A stretch of DNA of 64,000 nt from Dokdonella_A sp046347015 (GTDB lineage: Bacteria > Pseudomonadota > Gammaproteobacteria > Xanthomonadales > Rhodanobacteraceae). Position 1 is the stretch's first letter. Every line of letters starts with the position of its first letter. Below, piece by piece: positions 8,228 to 16,904 of the stretch. A model generated the notes under the pieces. That model was not told the origin of the DNA, made no database searches, and was given only the letters and a program-made list of their open reading frames with translations. The position numbers and the translations under genes are program-made. Location: assembly GCA_046347015.1 (NCBI GenBank), contig JAXMHA010000013.1:1-64000 (forward strand), written 5' to 3'.

Positions 8228-8772
8228 CGCTCTTCTACGTTTTCCTCGGCCTCATCGCCGTGCGCATCGTGCTGGAGAGCAGCTCCGGCACCGTGGCGGC
8301 GCTCATCACCATCGTCGCGGGAGTCGGACTCAGCGATGCGGTCGGTGGCGGCTGGTTCGGCTGGCTGCTGGCTGGCCTGCTGTTTCTTGCCGTCACGCTC
8401 GTTCGCAATCCCTGCGCTTTCGCGCAGGGTTACCGGATGACTCGAGGCCAGGTGCCCGTTACCTTCGCAGGTTCGGGAAAGCCGGCCCAGACCCGGCCAC
8501 ATGATGCGTACGGCGACATCCTGCTAAGCCGCGAGGAAGTCACGCGTCTCGCGGAAATGTTTCCCGAATCGGATTCGGCAACCGTGTGGCAGACAATCAT
8601 CGAGACCCGGCAATTGCTGGCCTCTCTGCACGCGACGGCCGATACGCCGGGGTGCTCCGTCGAATGGGAAGAGGCCAGGAAGGCTCGACAGCATTTGACC
8701 GCCCTGCTGGCGGCCGGCGGCACGCCGGATGACGGGTGTACCGCCAATCCCGGACCCCCTCGTCAAGGGTGA
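8224..8772 (+). CDS. Membrane protein of unknown function, coupled to the preceding gene
   Basis: The 182-residue product starts at the ATG overlapping the stop of the previous gene (ATGA). Hydrophobic segments lie at about residues 1-33 and 39-56 (GWFGWLLAGLLFLAVTL), and the remaining 120 residues are soluble, with the helical stretches LLSREEVTRLAEMFPES and EEARKARQHLTALLA. The membrane part resembles the neighbouring small protein, which suggests duplication with an added cytoplasmic domain. No known family was recognised. Position behind the cbb operon might indicate co-expression, but the 152-base gap before the pair argues for its own promoter. Confidence 0.65.
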   Translation: MTLFYVFLGLIAVRIVLESSSGTVAALITIVAGVGLSDAVGGGWFGWLLAGLLFLAVTLVRNPCAFAQGYRMTRGQVPVTFAGSGKPAQTRPHDAYGDILLSREEVTRLAEMFPESDSATVWQTIIETRQLLASLHATADTPGCSVEWEEARKARQHLTALLAAGGTPDDGCTANPGPPRQG

Positions 8773-8931
8773 CGTTCGTTCCTGCGTCGCGGGGCGTCGC
8801 TCGTCGCCCACGATTCCACGCGAGGCTGGCGATGCCCCGTTACGCGGGAATTGCGCCCGCGCCGGCGCAACGATATGTTGCAGCGGCCTCGACGGTCTGG
8901 ATGCGGGCATGAACGTTGCGAAGGTCGCGCC

Positions 8932-9708
8932 GTGAACGGCTGCTGGCGCCTGGCGCTTGTCGCGCTGTTGGCGTTGGCGCCGGGCGCAGCGCGGGCCGGA
9001 TCGTCGCTGCTAATATTCGCCGCGGCCAGCCTGAAGCCCGTGCTCTCCGACCTGATCGAACGTCCCGAAGCCCATGCGCTCGGCCCGATCGTCGTCAGCT
9101 ACGCCGCCAGCTCGCAGCTCGCGCGCCAGATCGAGGCGGGCGCGCCTGCCGCGCTGTTCATCTCGGCCGACGAAGCGTGGATGGATGAACTGGCGCAGCG
9201 CAACGCGATCGTGTCCGGGACGCGCGTCGACCTGCTCGGCAACGCACTGGTCCTGATCGCGCCAAGAGACAGCCGCGTCGCCATCGACCTGACGCAACCC
9301 GGCACGATCGTCGCTGCGCTCGGTGCGAATGGTCATCTCGCCCTCGCCGAACCGAACAGCGTGCCGGCCGGACGTTACGCGAAGGCGGCCTTGACCCATC
9401 TCGGCATCTGGGACGCGGTTCGCGGCCGCGTCGTCGCGGCGCAAAACGTGCGCGCGGCGCTGGCGTTCGTCGCGCGCCGCGAAGTCCCACTCGGGATCGT
9501 CTATCGAACCGACGCCCAATCGGAACCTTCCGTCCGCACCGTCGCGACGCTCCCGGCCGCAAGCCATCCGCCGATCGTGTATCCGGCGGCGATCGTCGCC
9601 GGGCACGACTCGCAGGCGGCGCGTGCGTTCCTCGCGTGGCTGCGGTCGCCTGCCGCCGTGGAAGTTTTCCGCGCGTACGGTTTCGACGATCCGCCGGCGC
9701 GCCCGTGA
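8932..9708 (+). CDS. modA: Molybdate ABC transporter, periplasmic binding protein ModA
   Basis: ModA captures molybdate (or tungstate) in the periplasm for the ModBC permease. The 258-residue product starts at a GTG with a signal peptide (WRLALVALLALAPGAARA, cleavage near residue 21). The mature part begins with the family signature LLIFAAASLKPVLSDL, and SYAASSQLARQIEAGAPA and the LAEPNSVPAGRYAKAAL segment are typical of the molybdate-binding lobes. The start was placed by the signal peptide. The stop overlaps the GTG of modB (GTGA). Molybdenum uptake would supply molybdoenzymes such as formate dehydrogenase, none of which is in the window. Confidence 0.92.
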   Translation: MNGCWRLALVALLALAPGAARAGSSLLIFAAASLKPVLSDLIERPEAHALGPIVVSYAASSQLARQIEAGAPAALFISADEAWMDELAQRNAIVSGTRVDLLGNALVLIAPRDSRVAIDLTQPGTIVAALGANGHLALAEPNSVPAGRYAKAALTHLGIWDAVRGRVVAAQNVRAALAFVARREVPLGIVYRTDAQSEPSVRTVATLPAASHPPIVYPAAIVAGHDSQAARAFLAWLRSPAAVEVFRAYGFDDPPARP

Positions 9709-10393
9709 GCTGGCTCACCGCAGACGAGTGGCAGGCGCTGACGCTCAGCCTGCGCATCGCCGCGGTCGCGGTCGCGTGCTCGTTGCCGTTCGCGGTCGCC
9801 CTCGCCTACGTCCTGTCGCGGCGACGCTTCCCGGGGCGCACGCTGGTCGAGGGCCTCGTCTTCCTGCCGCTGATCCTGCCGCCCGTCGTCACCGGCTATG
9901 CGTTGTTGGCGCTGTTCGGCCGCCACGGACCAATCGGCGAAGCACTGGCGTCGATCGGCATCGTCGTCGCGTTCCGCTGGACCGGCGCCGCGATCGCCGC
10001 CGGCGTGATGGGGTTTCCGCTGCTGGTGCTTTCACTCAGGGTTGCGTTCGACGGCGTCGACCGCGGACTCGAAGCGGCCGCGCAACCCTCGGCGCCAGCG
10101 CGTGGCATCGCTTCCGGACGATCACGCTGCCGCTGTCGACGCGCGGCATCCTCGCCGGTTGCGTGCTCGCGTTCGCGCGGGCGTTCGGCGAGTTCGGCGC
10201 GACGATCACGTTCGTGTCCGACATCCCGGGACAGACCCGCACGCTGCCGATCGCGATTTTCGAGTTCCTGAACACGCCGGGCGGCATGGCCGGCGTGCAC
10301 CGGCTGTCGCTGGTCGCGGTGCTGGTCGCGATCGCCGCGAGCGCGACCGCGGCGATCATCGGCAGCAACCTTTGGGCGCGTGGGCGGCGATGA
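9705..10393 (+). pseudogene. modB: Molybdate ABC permease ModB, frameshifted
   Basis: ModB is the membrane channel of the molybdate importer. Reading from the GTG at 9705, the frame gives a normal N-terminal half with several membrane helices and LVFLPLILPPVVTGYALLA, up to GLEAAA near 10082. The family's EAA loop (xAARTLGAS) then continues in the frame one base back, as ATLGASAWHRF, and runs to a proper C-terminus and TGA at 10391-10393. A single missing base near 10083 explains both halves. Read across, the product is about 230 residues, the normal size. The flanking modA and modC are intact and overlap it correctly, so a sequencing or assembly error or a very recent mutation is likely. Confidence 0.85.
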
Positions 10394-11094
10394 TCGAGTT
10401 CTCGGCCCGGCACGCGTTCGGCGAGTTCGAGCTCGATATCCGCTTCGAGTCGCGCGCACGCACCTTGGCGCTGTTCGGCGATTCCGGCGCCGGCAAGACC
10501 AGTGTGCTGAACATGATCGCCGGCCTGCTGGCACCCGGCCACGGCCGCATCGTCCTCGACGGCGAGGTGCTGTTCGACTCTGCCACCGGAACCGACGTGC
10601 CCGCACGCGCGCGCCGCATCGGCTATGTGTTCCAGGAAGGCCGGCTGTTCCCGCATCTCGATGTGCGGCGGAACCTGTTGTACGGCGTGCGTGCACGTGG
10701 CCTGCGCGACGCGCCCCAATTCACCGCGACGGTCGAATTGCTCGCGCTGGAGCCCCTGCTTGGACGGCGGCCGGGGACGCTGTCCGGCGGCGAACGGCAA
10801 CGGGTCGCGATCGGCCGCGCGCTGCTGGCCGAGCCACGCGCGCTGCTGCTCGATGAACCGTTGACGGGACTGCACCGGGCCGCGCGGGCACAGGTGCTGG
10901 AACACCTCGCGCGAATGCGCCGGGAACTCGGCATCTTCACCGTGCTCGTGTCCCACCACGAGGCCGAGGTCCTCGCGCTGGCCGACGAGATCGTGCAGGT
11001 ATCGGGTGGCGAGGTCGAGTCGATCCTCGAGCGCAACGAGTTCGAGCACCGGATCCGGAGCGTCGTATTCGCCGGCCGGCAGCAGTTCCGCTAG
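10390..11094 (+). CDS. modC: Molybdate ABC transporter ATP-binding protein ModC (short form)
   Basis: ModC powers molybdate import. The 234-residue product holds a complete ABC domain: Walker A GDSGAGKTS, Q-loop FQEGRLFPH, ABC signature TLSGGERQRVAIGRAL, Walker B LLLDEPLTGL and the switch histidine in LVSHHEAE. It ends about 120 residues earlier than the E. coli type and so lacks the C-terminal MOP/TOBE domain that binds molybdate and mediates trans-inhibition. The ATG overlaps the modB stop (ATGA). The frame extends upstream inside modB, but that part is a shadow. Confidence 0.92.
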   Translation: MIEFSARHAFGEFELDIRFESRARTLALFGDSGAGKTSVLNMIAGLLAPGHGRIVLDGEVLFDSATGTDVPARARRIGYVFQEGRLFPHLDVRRNLLYGVRARGLRDAPQFTATVELLALEPLLGRRPGTLSGGERQRVAIGRALLAEPRALLLDEPLTGLHRAARAQVLEHLARMRRELGIFTVLVSHHEAEVLALADEIVQVSGGEVESILERNEFEHRIRSVVFAGRQQFR

Positions 11095-11140
11095 GCTGTG
11101 AAACGAGTGATGGGTTGAACGACCAGTTCGGGAAGACGAC

Positions 11141-11581
11141 ATGCGACTCGCGATCATCGCCCTGGCAGCCTCTCCGGTGATCCTGGCCGCCGGCTGCGCG
11201 ACCAATGCGCCAGTGCGGCGCGTGGTGGCACCGGCCGTGTCGGTGCAGGAACTCGTCCAGAAACCGGGCGACGTCTGGAACGTGACCTTGCGCGTGCAGA
11301 ACTACAGCACCGTGACGATGCACTACGTCGGCCTGCACGCGACGCTGGAAGTCGCCGGCCGCGCAGCCGGCGTCATCGACGAGAGTCCGCGCCTCGACAT
11401 CCCGTCGGGAAGTGCCGACGTCGTGCACACCATCCTGAAAGCGCCGCGCCCGTTGCCGGCGGGCGACGTTCCGTACAAGGTTTACGGGTCGATCAAGAGC
11501 CACGATCCGGACGGCGAGAAGAAGTTCGAGTACAGCGGATGGCTGTCGCCGACGCCGGGGCTCGCCGACACCTGGCGCTGA
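11141..11581 (+). CDS. Small lipoprotein, possibly LEA-2/WHy-like fold
   Basis: The 146-residue product begins with a lipoprotein signal peptide; the lipobox LAAGC gives lipidation at Cys19. The rest looks like a single beta-sandwich: VSVQELVQKPGDVWNVTLRV, then NYSTVTMHYVGLHATLEV, resembling the pattern of LEA14/WHy domains, which pack onto membranes or other proteins. That fold assignment is tentative. The gene is 46 bases after modC and 10 before the acyl-CoA dehydrogenase, so it may be cotranscribed with either. Confidence 0.7.
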   Translation: MRLAIIALAASPVILAAGCATNAPVRRVVAPAVSVQELVQKPGDVWNVTLRVQNYSTVTMHYVGLHATLEVAGRAAGVIDESPRLDIPSGSADVVHTILKAPRPLPAGDVPYKVYGSIKSHDPDGEKKFEYSGWLSPTPGLADTWR

Positions 11582-11591
11582 GGTCCACGAC

Positions 11592-13382
11592 ATGCCTGCC
11601 TACCGCGCTCCACTCGATGACCTGCGATTCGCCCTGCACGACGTGATCGGCGTCGATGCGCTGTTCGCGCGCCTGCCGGGCTGTAGCGACGCGACGCCCG
11701 ACGTCGTCGACGCCGTGCTGGAGGAAGCCGCGAAGCTCTGCGAGCAGGTGTTGGCGCCGCTCAACGCCACCGGCGACCTCGAAGGCTGCCGGTTCGATCG
11801 CGATTCCGCCAGCGTCACGACTCCGGCTGGTTTCCGCGAGGCGTTCCGCCAGTACGTCGAAGGCGGCTGGGCCGGGTTGACTTCTCCGGCGGAGTTCGGT
11901 GGCCAGGCGCTTCCGGAAGCCGTCGGCGGCGCGGTCAAGGAAATGATCGATGCGGCGAACCTCGCCTGGGGCGTCTATCCGTTGTTGTCGCACGGCGCGA
12001 TCGAAGCCTTGCGTGTGCACGGCGAAGACTGGCAACGCGAGGCGTTCCTGAAGCCGATCGTCGCCGGAACGTGGATGGGCACCATGTGCCTCACCGAACC
12101 GCAATGCGGCAGCGATCTTGGCCTGCTGAAGACACACGCCGTGGCTGCCGCGAATGGTGCGTTCGCGATCAGCGGCACCAAGATCTTCATCACCGCCGGT
12201 GAACACGATTTCACCGACAACATCGTGCACCTGGTGCTGGCGCGGCTGCCGGATGCGCCGCCCGGCGTGAAAGGCATCTCGCTGTTCGTCGTGCCGAAGT
12301 TCAAGGTCGGCCGCGATGGCCGGGTCGGCGAACGCAACGCGGTCCGCTGCGCCGGCATCGAGCACAAGATGGGCATCAAGGGTTCGGCGACCTGCGTCAT
12401 GAACTTCGACGCCGCCGAAGGCTGGCTGATCGGGCAGCCGCACAAGGGTCTCGCCGCGATGTTCACGATGATGAACACCGCACGCCTCGCGGTCGGCATG
12501 CAGGGAATCGCGTTGTCCGAACGCGCGCTGCAAGGCTCGCTCGCCTACGCACGCGAACGGCTGCAGATGCGCGCCTTGTCCGGCGCGAAATTCCCCGACC
12601 GTCCCGCCGACCCGCTGGTCGTGCATCCGGACATCCGCCGCATGCTGCTGACCCAGATGGCGTTCGTCGAAGGGGGGCGCGTGTTCGCGCTCGATGCGCT
12701 GGCGCGCGAGGACATCGCAAGGCATTCGGCAAATGCCGGTGAACGCGAAGCCGCGGATGCCGTCGTGTCGTTCCTGACGCCGATCGTCAAGGCGTTCCTG
12801 ACCGAAGCCGCGATCGAGTGCACGTACGACGCGGTGCAGGTCTTCGGCGGCCACGGCTACATCGTCGACAACGGCATGGAGCAACTGGCGCGTGATGCGC
12901 GCATCACGACGATTTACGAAGGCACGACGCAGATCCAGGCGCTCGACCTGCTCGGCCGCAAGATCCTGCAACTGCGCGGCGCCGGGATGCAGCCCTACCT
13001 CGCCGAGATCGGCGCGTTCTGCAGACGGCACCAGTCGACGGAATCCTTGCGCGAGTTCGTTGCGCCACTGTCCGCACTGGTTGCGGAATGGGCCGACACG
13101 ACCAAGGCCCTCGCCGCACGCGCGGCCGCGGATCCGGAAGAAGTCGGCGCGGCGGCGGTCGACTATCTCTTCTACTCCGGCTACGTCGCGCTCGCTTACT
13201 GCTGGACGCGGTCGGTCGCCGCCGCAGACGTTTCGGCGCACAGCGACGAGTTCAAGCAGGCGAAGCGGATGACCGCCCGGTTCTACTTCTCCCGCCTGCT
13301 GCCACGCAGTCGCGCGCACCTCGCTGCGCTGCAATCCGGCGTGGCCAGCCTCGGAACGATTCCACCCACCGGATCCGGCTGA
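11592..13382 (+). CDS. Acyl-CoA dehydrogenase, large (DmdC-like) type
   Basis: This is an FAD-dependent enzyme that introduces a trans-2,3 double bond into an acyl-CoA and passes electrons to ETF. At 596 residues it belongs to the long subclass with an extra C-terminal domain, which includes 3-methylmercaptopropionyl-CoA dehydrogenase (DmdC) and several FadE-like enzymes. Visible elements are the middle-domain FAD motif MCLTEPQCGSDLGLLKT and ISGTKIFITAGEH, the QVFGGHGYIVDNGMEQLARD motif and the catalytic glutamate region IYEGTTQIQALDLLG (about residues 435-455). Substrate cannot be read from sequence. A DmdC role would be interesting beside the MddA-like methanethiol methyltransferase at 61.2 kb, but the two are far apart and the link is speculative. 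Confidence 0.9.
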   Translation: MPAYRAPLDDLRFALHDVIGVDALFARLPGCSDATPDVVDAVLEEAAKLCEQVLAPLNATGDLEGCRFDRDSASVTTPAGFREAFRQYVEGGWAGLTSPAEFGGQALPEAVGGAVKEMIDAANLAWGVYPLLSHGAIEALRVHGEDWQREAFLKPIVAGTWMGTMCLTEPQCGSDLGLLKTHAVAAANGAFAISGTKIFITAGEHDFTDNIVHLVLARLPDAPPGVKGISLFVVPKFKVGRDGRVGERNAVRCAGIEHKMGIKGSATCVMNFDAAEGWLIGQPHKGLAAMFTMMNTARLAVGMQGIALSERALQGSLAYARERLQMRALSGAKFPDRPADPLVVHPDIRRMLLTQMAFVEGGRVFALDALAREDIARHSANAGEREAADAVVSFLTPIVKAFLTEAAIECTYDAVQVFGGHGYIVDNGMEQLARDARITTIYEGTTQIQALDLLGRKILQLRGAGMQPYLAEIGAFCRRHQSTESLREFVAPLSALVAEWADTTKALAARAAADPEEVGAAAVDYLFYSGYVALAYCWTRSVAAADVSAHSDEFKQAKRMTARFYFSRLLPRSRAHLAALQSGVASLGTIPPTGSG

Positions 13383-13504
13383 CATCGAGGTCCCTCCCCT
13401 CGACACGCCATTGCCGGCGGTCGTGAGTGGGCGGCGCCTGCGTGGTCCGTTCCGGAACCCGCCGCTAGCCGGCATTCATCGAATTGCACTATGCTCCGCA
13501 GCCC

Positions 13505-14122
13505 ATGGAGTCCCACACAGCCAGCGTATTCGACGAGATCCCGTGCGCCGTCGCCGACATCCATGCGACGCGCGTGCTGTCGCTCGACGCGGGTGGCCGC
13601 ATCCTCGACTGGATCAGCTGGCAGGACGCGGTGTGCCTGTACGTGCGCGGCGCCGTGGCGTGGACGCTCGGAGATCCCTGCCTCACGATCCGCGGCGGGC
13701 GCAGCCGGCTGACCGGGGAACAAACCCGGCTCGAGCTGCACCCGATCGTCGCCAGCACTGGCCAGTCGCGCGGCCGTGAAGCCAACCCGGCCCCGGCGCT
13801 GACGAATGCCTCGTTGTTTGCGCGCGATCGCATGGTGTGCCTGTATTGCGGCAACCGCTTCCACCGCGCGGAACTGACCCGCGACCACGTCATGCCGCTG
13901 TCGCGCGGCGGACACGACGCGTGGGAGAACGTCGTCAGCGCGTGCTGGCACTGCAACGTGCGCAAGGGGGGGCGGACGCCACAGCAGGCCGGCATGCCGC
14001 TGCTGGCCATTCCCTACCGGCCGAGCTGGGTTGAACACCTGATCCTGTCGAACCGCAACATCCTCGCCGACCAGATGGAGTTCCTCGCGCACCATCTGCC
14101 CAAGCGCCGCCGGCCCCATTGA
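13505..14122 (+). CDS. HNH endonuclease family protein
   Basis: The 205-residue product carries an HNH/McrA-like nuclease domain in its C-terminal half: CLYCGNRFHRAELTRDH (first zinc cysteine pair and catalytic His), MPLSRGGHDAWENVVSAC, and CWHCNVRKGGRTP (second cysteine pair). The N-terminal 90 residues (SLDAGGRILDWISWQDAV) form the conserved partner domain seen in stand-alone bacterial HNH proteins. The start was taken as MESHTAS rather than the upstream ATG at 13484, which has no clear ribosome site. Its target is unknown; nothing nearby suggests a restriction system. Confidence 0.85.
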   Translation: MESHTASVFDEIPCAVADIHATRVLSLDAGGRILDWISWQDAVCLYVRGAVAWTLGDPCLTIRGGRSRLTGEQTRLELHPIVASTGQSRGREANPAPALTNASLFARDRMVCLYCGNRFHRAELTRDHVMPLSRGGHDAWENVVSACWHCNVRKGGRTPQQAGMPLLAIPYRPSWVEHLILSNRNILADQMEFLAHHLPKRRRPH

Positions 14123-14320
14123 GCGGGCTGCTTCCGCCGCGCAAGCGCATCCGGCCACCGTCCGTGCCGCCTCGCCTTCGGGATTCCGGATGAATTCCGG
14201 CGAGATCGCCACGTCGACCGCATCGGCGAGATGCGTACAGCCGTCCGCAGCTGCGATTGGCGTCCGCGATCGCACATTGCCGGCCCATCGAATCCACTGT
14301 CCGCGGGCGTTCGACCGGCA

Positions 14321-16243
14321 ATGACGCCACCCACCTCCGAGCCCGCCGCCAAGCCGACGGCACAGGCCCGCGTCGGGGGCAGCGGCGTGACCGATGCGCT
14401 GCCGGTGGCACCCGGACTCGGCCTCGCCCTCGAGGCGGCGCACCTGCCGCGCAAGTCGACACTGGCCGGCCGCCGCGTCGTGCTGATCGCAGCCGTCGCG
14501 GTCGTGCTGGCGATTGCCGCGGCCTTCATCGCGCGGATCCTGATGGCGCTGATCGGCCTCGTCACGAACCTGGCGTTCTTCGGGCGCTGGTCGATGGACT
14601 TCGTCGCGCCGGCGCCCAATGCGCTCGGGCCCTGGGTCATCCTGGTGCCGGCCGTCGGCGGACTCGCCGTCGGCGTGATGGCGCGCTGGGGATCGCAGGC
14701 CATCCGCGGCCACGGCATTCCCGAAGCGATGGAGCAGGTGTTGCTGAACCAGTCACGGATCGCGCCGCGCGTGATGTTCCTGAAACCGGTCTCTTCGGCG
14801 ATCGCGATCGGAACCGGTGGCCCGTTCGGTGCCGAAGGTCCGATCATCGCGACCGGCGGCGCGCTCGGTTCCGTCATCGGCCAGTTCCTCAAGGTCACGG
14901 CCAACGAGCGCAAGACACTGCTCGCCGCGGGCGCGGCCGCCGGCATGGCCGCGGTGTTCGGCTCGCCGGTATCGGCGGTCATCCTGGCGGTCGAACTGCT
15001 GCTGTTCGAATTGCGTCCGCGATCGTTGATCCCCGTCGCGATGGCCGCGTTCGCGGCGACTGCGGTGCGCTGGGCAATGGTTGGATCGCACCCGGTGTTC
15101 GCGATGCCCGATGTCGCGCAGCCCGGTGGTGGCGCGTTGACGTTCTACGTCGCGATCGGCGCCCTGCTCGGCCTCGCGAGCGTCGTCGCGACGCGGGTCG
15201 TCTACCACGTCGAGGAACTGTTCGACCGCCTGCCAGTGCACTGGATGTGGTGGCCCGCGATCGGCGGCATCGTGGTCGGCTTCATCGGCTGGATCGACCC
15301 GCAGACCCTGGGCGTCGGCTACACGAACATCGAGGGCATCGTTGCCGGGCGCTTCACGGTGACTGCATTGCTGGTGCTGTGCTTCGCGAAATTCGTGTCA
15401 TGGGCGGTGGCGCTCGGCAGTGGCACTTCCGGCGGCACGCTGGCGCCGTTGTTCATGGTCGGCGGCGCACTCGGGGCCGCAGTCGGCCACGGGCTCGCGG
15501 TGGCGTTCCCGCACGTCGGCATCGACCCGCGCATCGCGGGGCTGGTTGGCATGGCCGCCATGTTCGCCGGCGCCTCGCGGGCCCTCCTGACTTCGATCGT
15601 ATTTGCCTTCGAAACCACGCTGCAACCGTTCGGCCTGCTGCCACTGCTCGGCGGCTGCGCGGCGGCGTACCTGATCTCGGCATTGACGATGCGCAACACG
15701 ATCATGACCGAGAAGATCGCCCGACGCGGCGTGCGCGTGCCGACCGAGTATGAAGCGGATTTCCTCGACCGGATCCTGGTGCGCGACGCCGCGGCGCGCG
15801 AGGTGGTGACGTTGCACAGCGCCGACGAGCTCGGCGAGGTGCGACGCTGGGTGGCGTCCGGCAAGGTCGAAGCGCAGCGCGAGGCGTTTCCCGTCATCGA
15901 CGATGCGGGACACGTGCGCGGCCTGTTCACCCGGCGCGACCTGTTCGAAACCGATGCCGCCGAAATCAAGCGGATCGGTGACCTGCTGACGCGCCCGCCG
16001 GTGGTCGTCTTCGAGGACAACTCGTTGCGCGAAGCGGCCGACCACATGGCGCGCGAGAACATCGGCCAGTTGATCGTCGTGGATCGCGCCGAGCCGAGGG
16101 TGCTGCGCGGAATCCTGACCCGCGCGGACCTCATCGCCGCCCATGGGCGCCGCCTGCATGAAGCCCAGGACACCAATCGTCACATCCGGCTGCGCGATGC
16201 CCTCGGCAGGCGCTCCCCGGTGCATCCCGGGTCCGGCGACTGA
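14321..16243 (+). CDS. ClC-family chloride channel/transporter with CBS pair
   Basis: This is a 640-residue ClC membrane protein. Selectivity-filter segments are recognisable: GHGIPEAM (GSGIP region), GGPFGAEGPIIATGGALGS (with the gating glutamate of the GxEGP motif) and GSGTSGGTLAPLFMVGGALG. About ten or more hydrophobic segments span residues 45-460. Two CBS domains follow in the cytoplasmic tail (about 500-625: ReaFPVIDDAGHVRGLFTR and LIVVDRAEPRVLRGILTRADL). The ATG at 14321 was chosen because the upstream frame extension is low-complexity. ClC proteins move chloride, often in exchange for protons; channel or antiporter mode is not decidable here. Confidence 0.93.
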   Translation: MTPPTSEPAAKPTAQARVGGSGVTDALPVAPGLGLALEAAHLPRKSTLAGRRVVLIAAVAVVLAIAAAFIARILMALIGLVTNLAFFGRWSMDFVAPAPNALGPWVILVPAVGGLAVGVMARWGSQAIRGHGIPEAMEQVLLNQSRIAPRVMFLKPVSSAIAIGTGGPFGAEGPIIATGGALGSVIGQFLKVTANERKTLLAAGAAAGMAAVFGSPVSAVILAVELLLFELRPRSLIPVAMAAFAATAVRWAMVGSHPVFAMPDVAQPGGGALTFYVAIGALLGLASVVATRVVYHVEELFDRLPVHWMWWPAIGGIVVGFIGWIDPQTLGVGYTNIEGIVAGRFTVTALLVLCFAKFVSWAVALGSGTSGGTLAPLFMVGGALGAAVGHGLAVAFPHVGIDPRIAGLVGMAAMFAGASRALLTSIVFAFETTLQPFGLLPLLGGCAAAYLISALTMRNTIMTEKIARRGVRVPTEYEADFLDRILVRDAAAREVVTLHSADELGEVRRWVASGKVEAQREAFPVIDDAGHVRGLFTRRDLFETDAAEIKRIGDLLTRPPVVVFEDNSLREAADHMARENIGQLIVVDRAEPRVLRGILTRADLIAAHGRRLHEAQDTNRHIRLRDALGRRSPVHPGSGD

Positions 16244-16428
16244 CGCCGATCACGCGTGGCTGCAGGGTTTTTCCTACATCATCCGGCCGCGATTCGACGG
16301 CTGAATCGCGGGCAACACGCGCAAACGATCGGGTATCGCGCCACTGCCGAAGTGCCACCGCCGGCGTAGACTGCGCCGCACCGGTAGCCGGCAGGCGCCG
16401 GAAACCACAACCCACAGGAGCGACATTC

Positions 16429-16794
16429 ATGCACGGCAAGATCACGGTTTCGCTGGCGCTGGCGCTGGCCATGGCACTCGGATGCGGTTCGGCTCTCGCA
16501 GCGCAGGCAGCCGCCCCGGCGCCCGCCAAGCACCTGACCCCGCAGCAGCAACGCATGGTCGACTGCAACCATGAAGCGAAGGGCAAGACCGGCGCCGACC
16601 GCAAGGCCTTCATGAGCGAATGCCTGAAGGGCCACTCCGCGGCAGCCCCGGCGATGGCGCACAACACGACGCAGCAGGAAAAGATGAAGGCGTGCAACGC
16701 CGAAGCGAAGACCAAGGCCCTCAAGGGCAAGGATCGCAAGGCATTCATGAGCACGTGCCTCAAGGGCGAGGGCGAGGCCGCACCCGCTCATTGA
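16429..16794 (+). CDS. PsiF-repeat periplasmic protein
   Basis: The 121-residue secreted protein has a signal peptide (about residues 1-24, ending ALA-AQ) and two PsiF repeats of about 35 residues: TPQQQRMVDCNHEAKGK...DRKAFMSECLKG and TQQEKMKACNAEAKTK...DRKAFMSTCLKG. Each repeat has the paired cysteines of the family. PsiF was named for phosphate-starvation induction in E. coli; its biochemical role is unknown. It stands alone with a strong terminator 25 bases downstream. Confidence 0.88.
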   Translation: MHGKITVSLALALAMALGCGSALAAQAAAPAPAKHLTPQQQRMVDCNHEAKGKTGADRKAFMSECLKGHSAAAPAMAHNTTQQEKMKACNAEAKTKALKGKDRKAFMSTCLKGEGEAAPAH

Positions 16795-16818
16795 CGCGTG
16801 CCGTCACGAAAGTCTCGT

Positions 16819-16847
16819 CAGGCCCGCTTCGGCGGGCCTGATTTTTT
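16819..16847 (+). terminator. Intrinsic terminator after the PsiF gene
   Basis: CAGGCCCGC-TTCG-GCGGGCCTG forms a perfect nine-base stem with a UUCG tetraloop followed by ATTTTTT, a textbook rho-independent terminator. It lies between convergent genes but the T-tract only serves the plus strand. Confidence 0.9.
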
Positions 16848-16904
16848 GGCGCCGGGCGCGACGACCGGAGATGGGCATCGCCCACGCCAAGCTGGGCCCG
16901 GCCG

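Noticed and set aside
8868..8890. Possible ModE site (CGATATGTTGCAGC) before modA
   Set aside because: It shares only a few positions with the ModE consensus and lacks the second half-site.
8729..8935. 68-residue frame ending with GTGA overlap at modA
   Set aside because: The overlap looks like coupling, but the sequence is not protein-like, has no ribosome site and starts inside the preceding gene.
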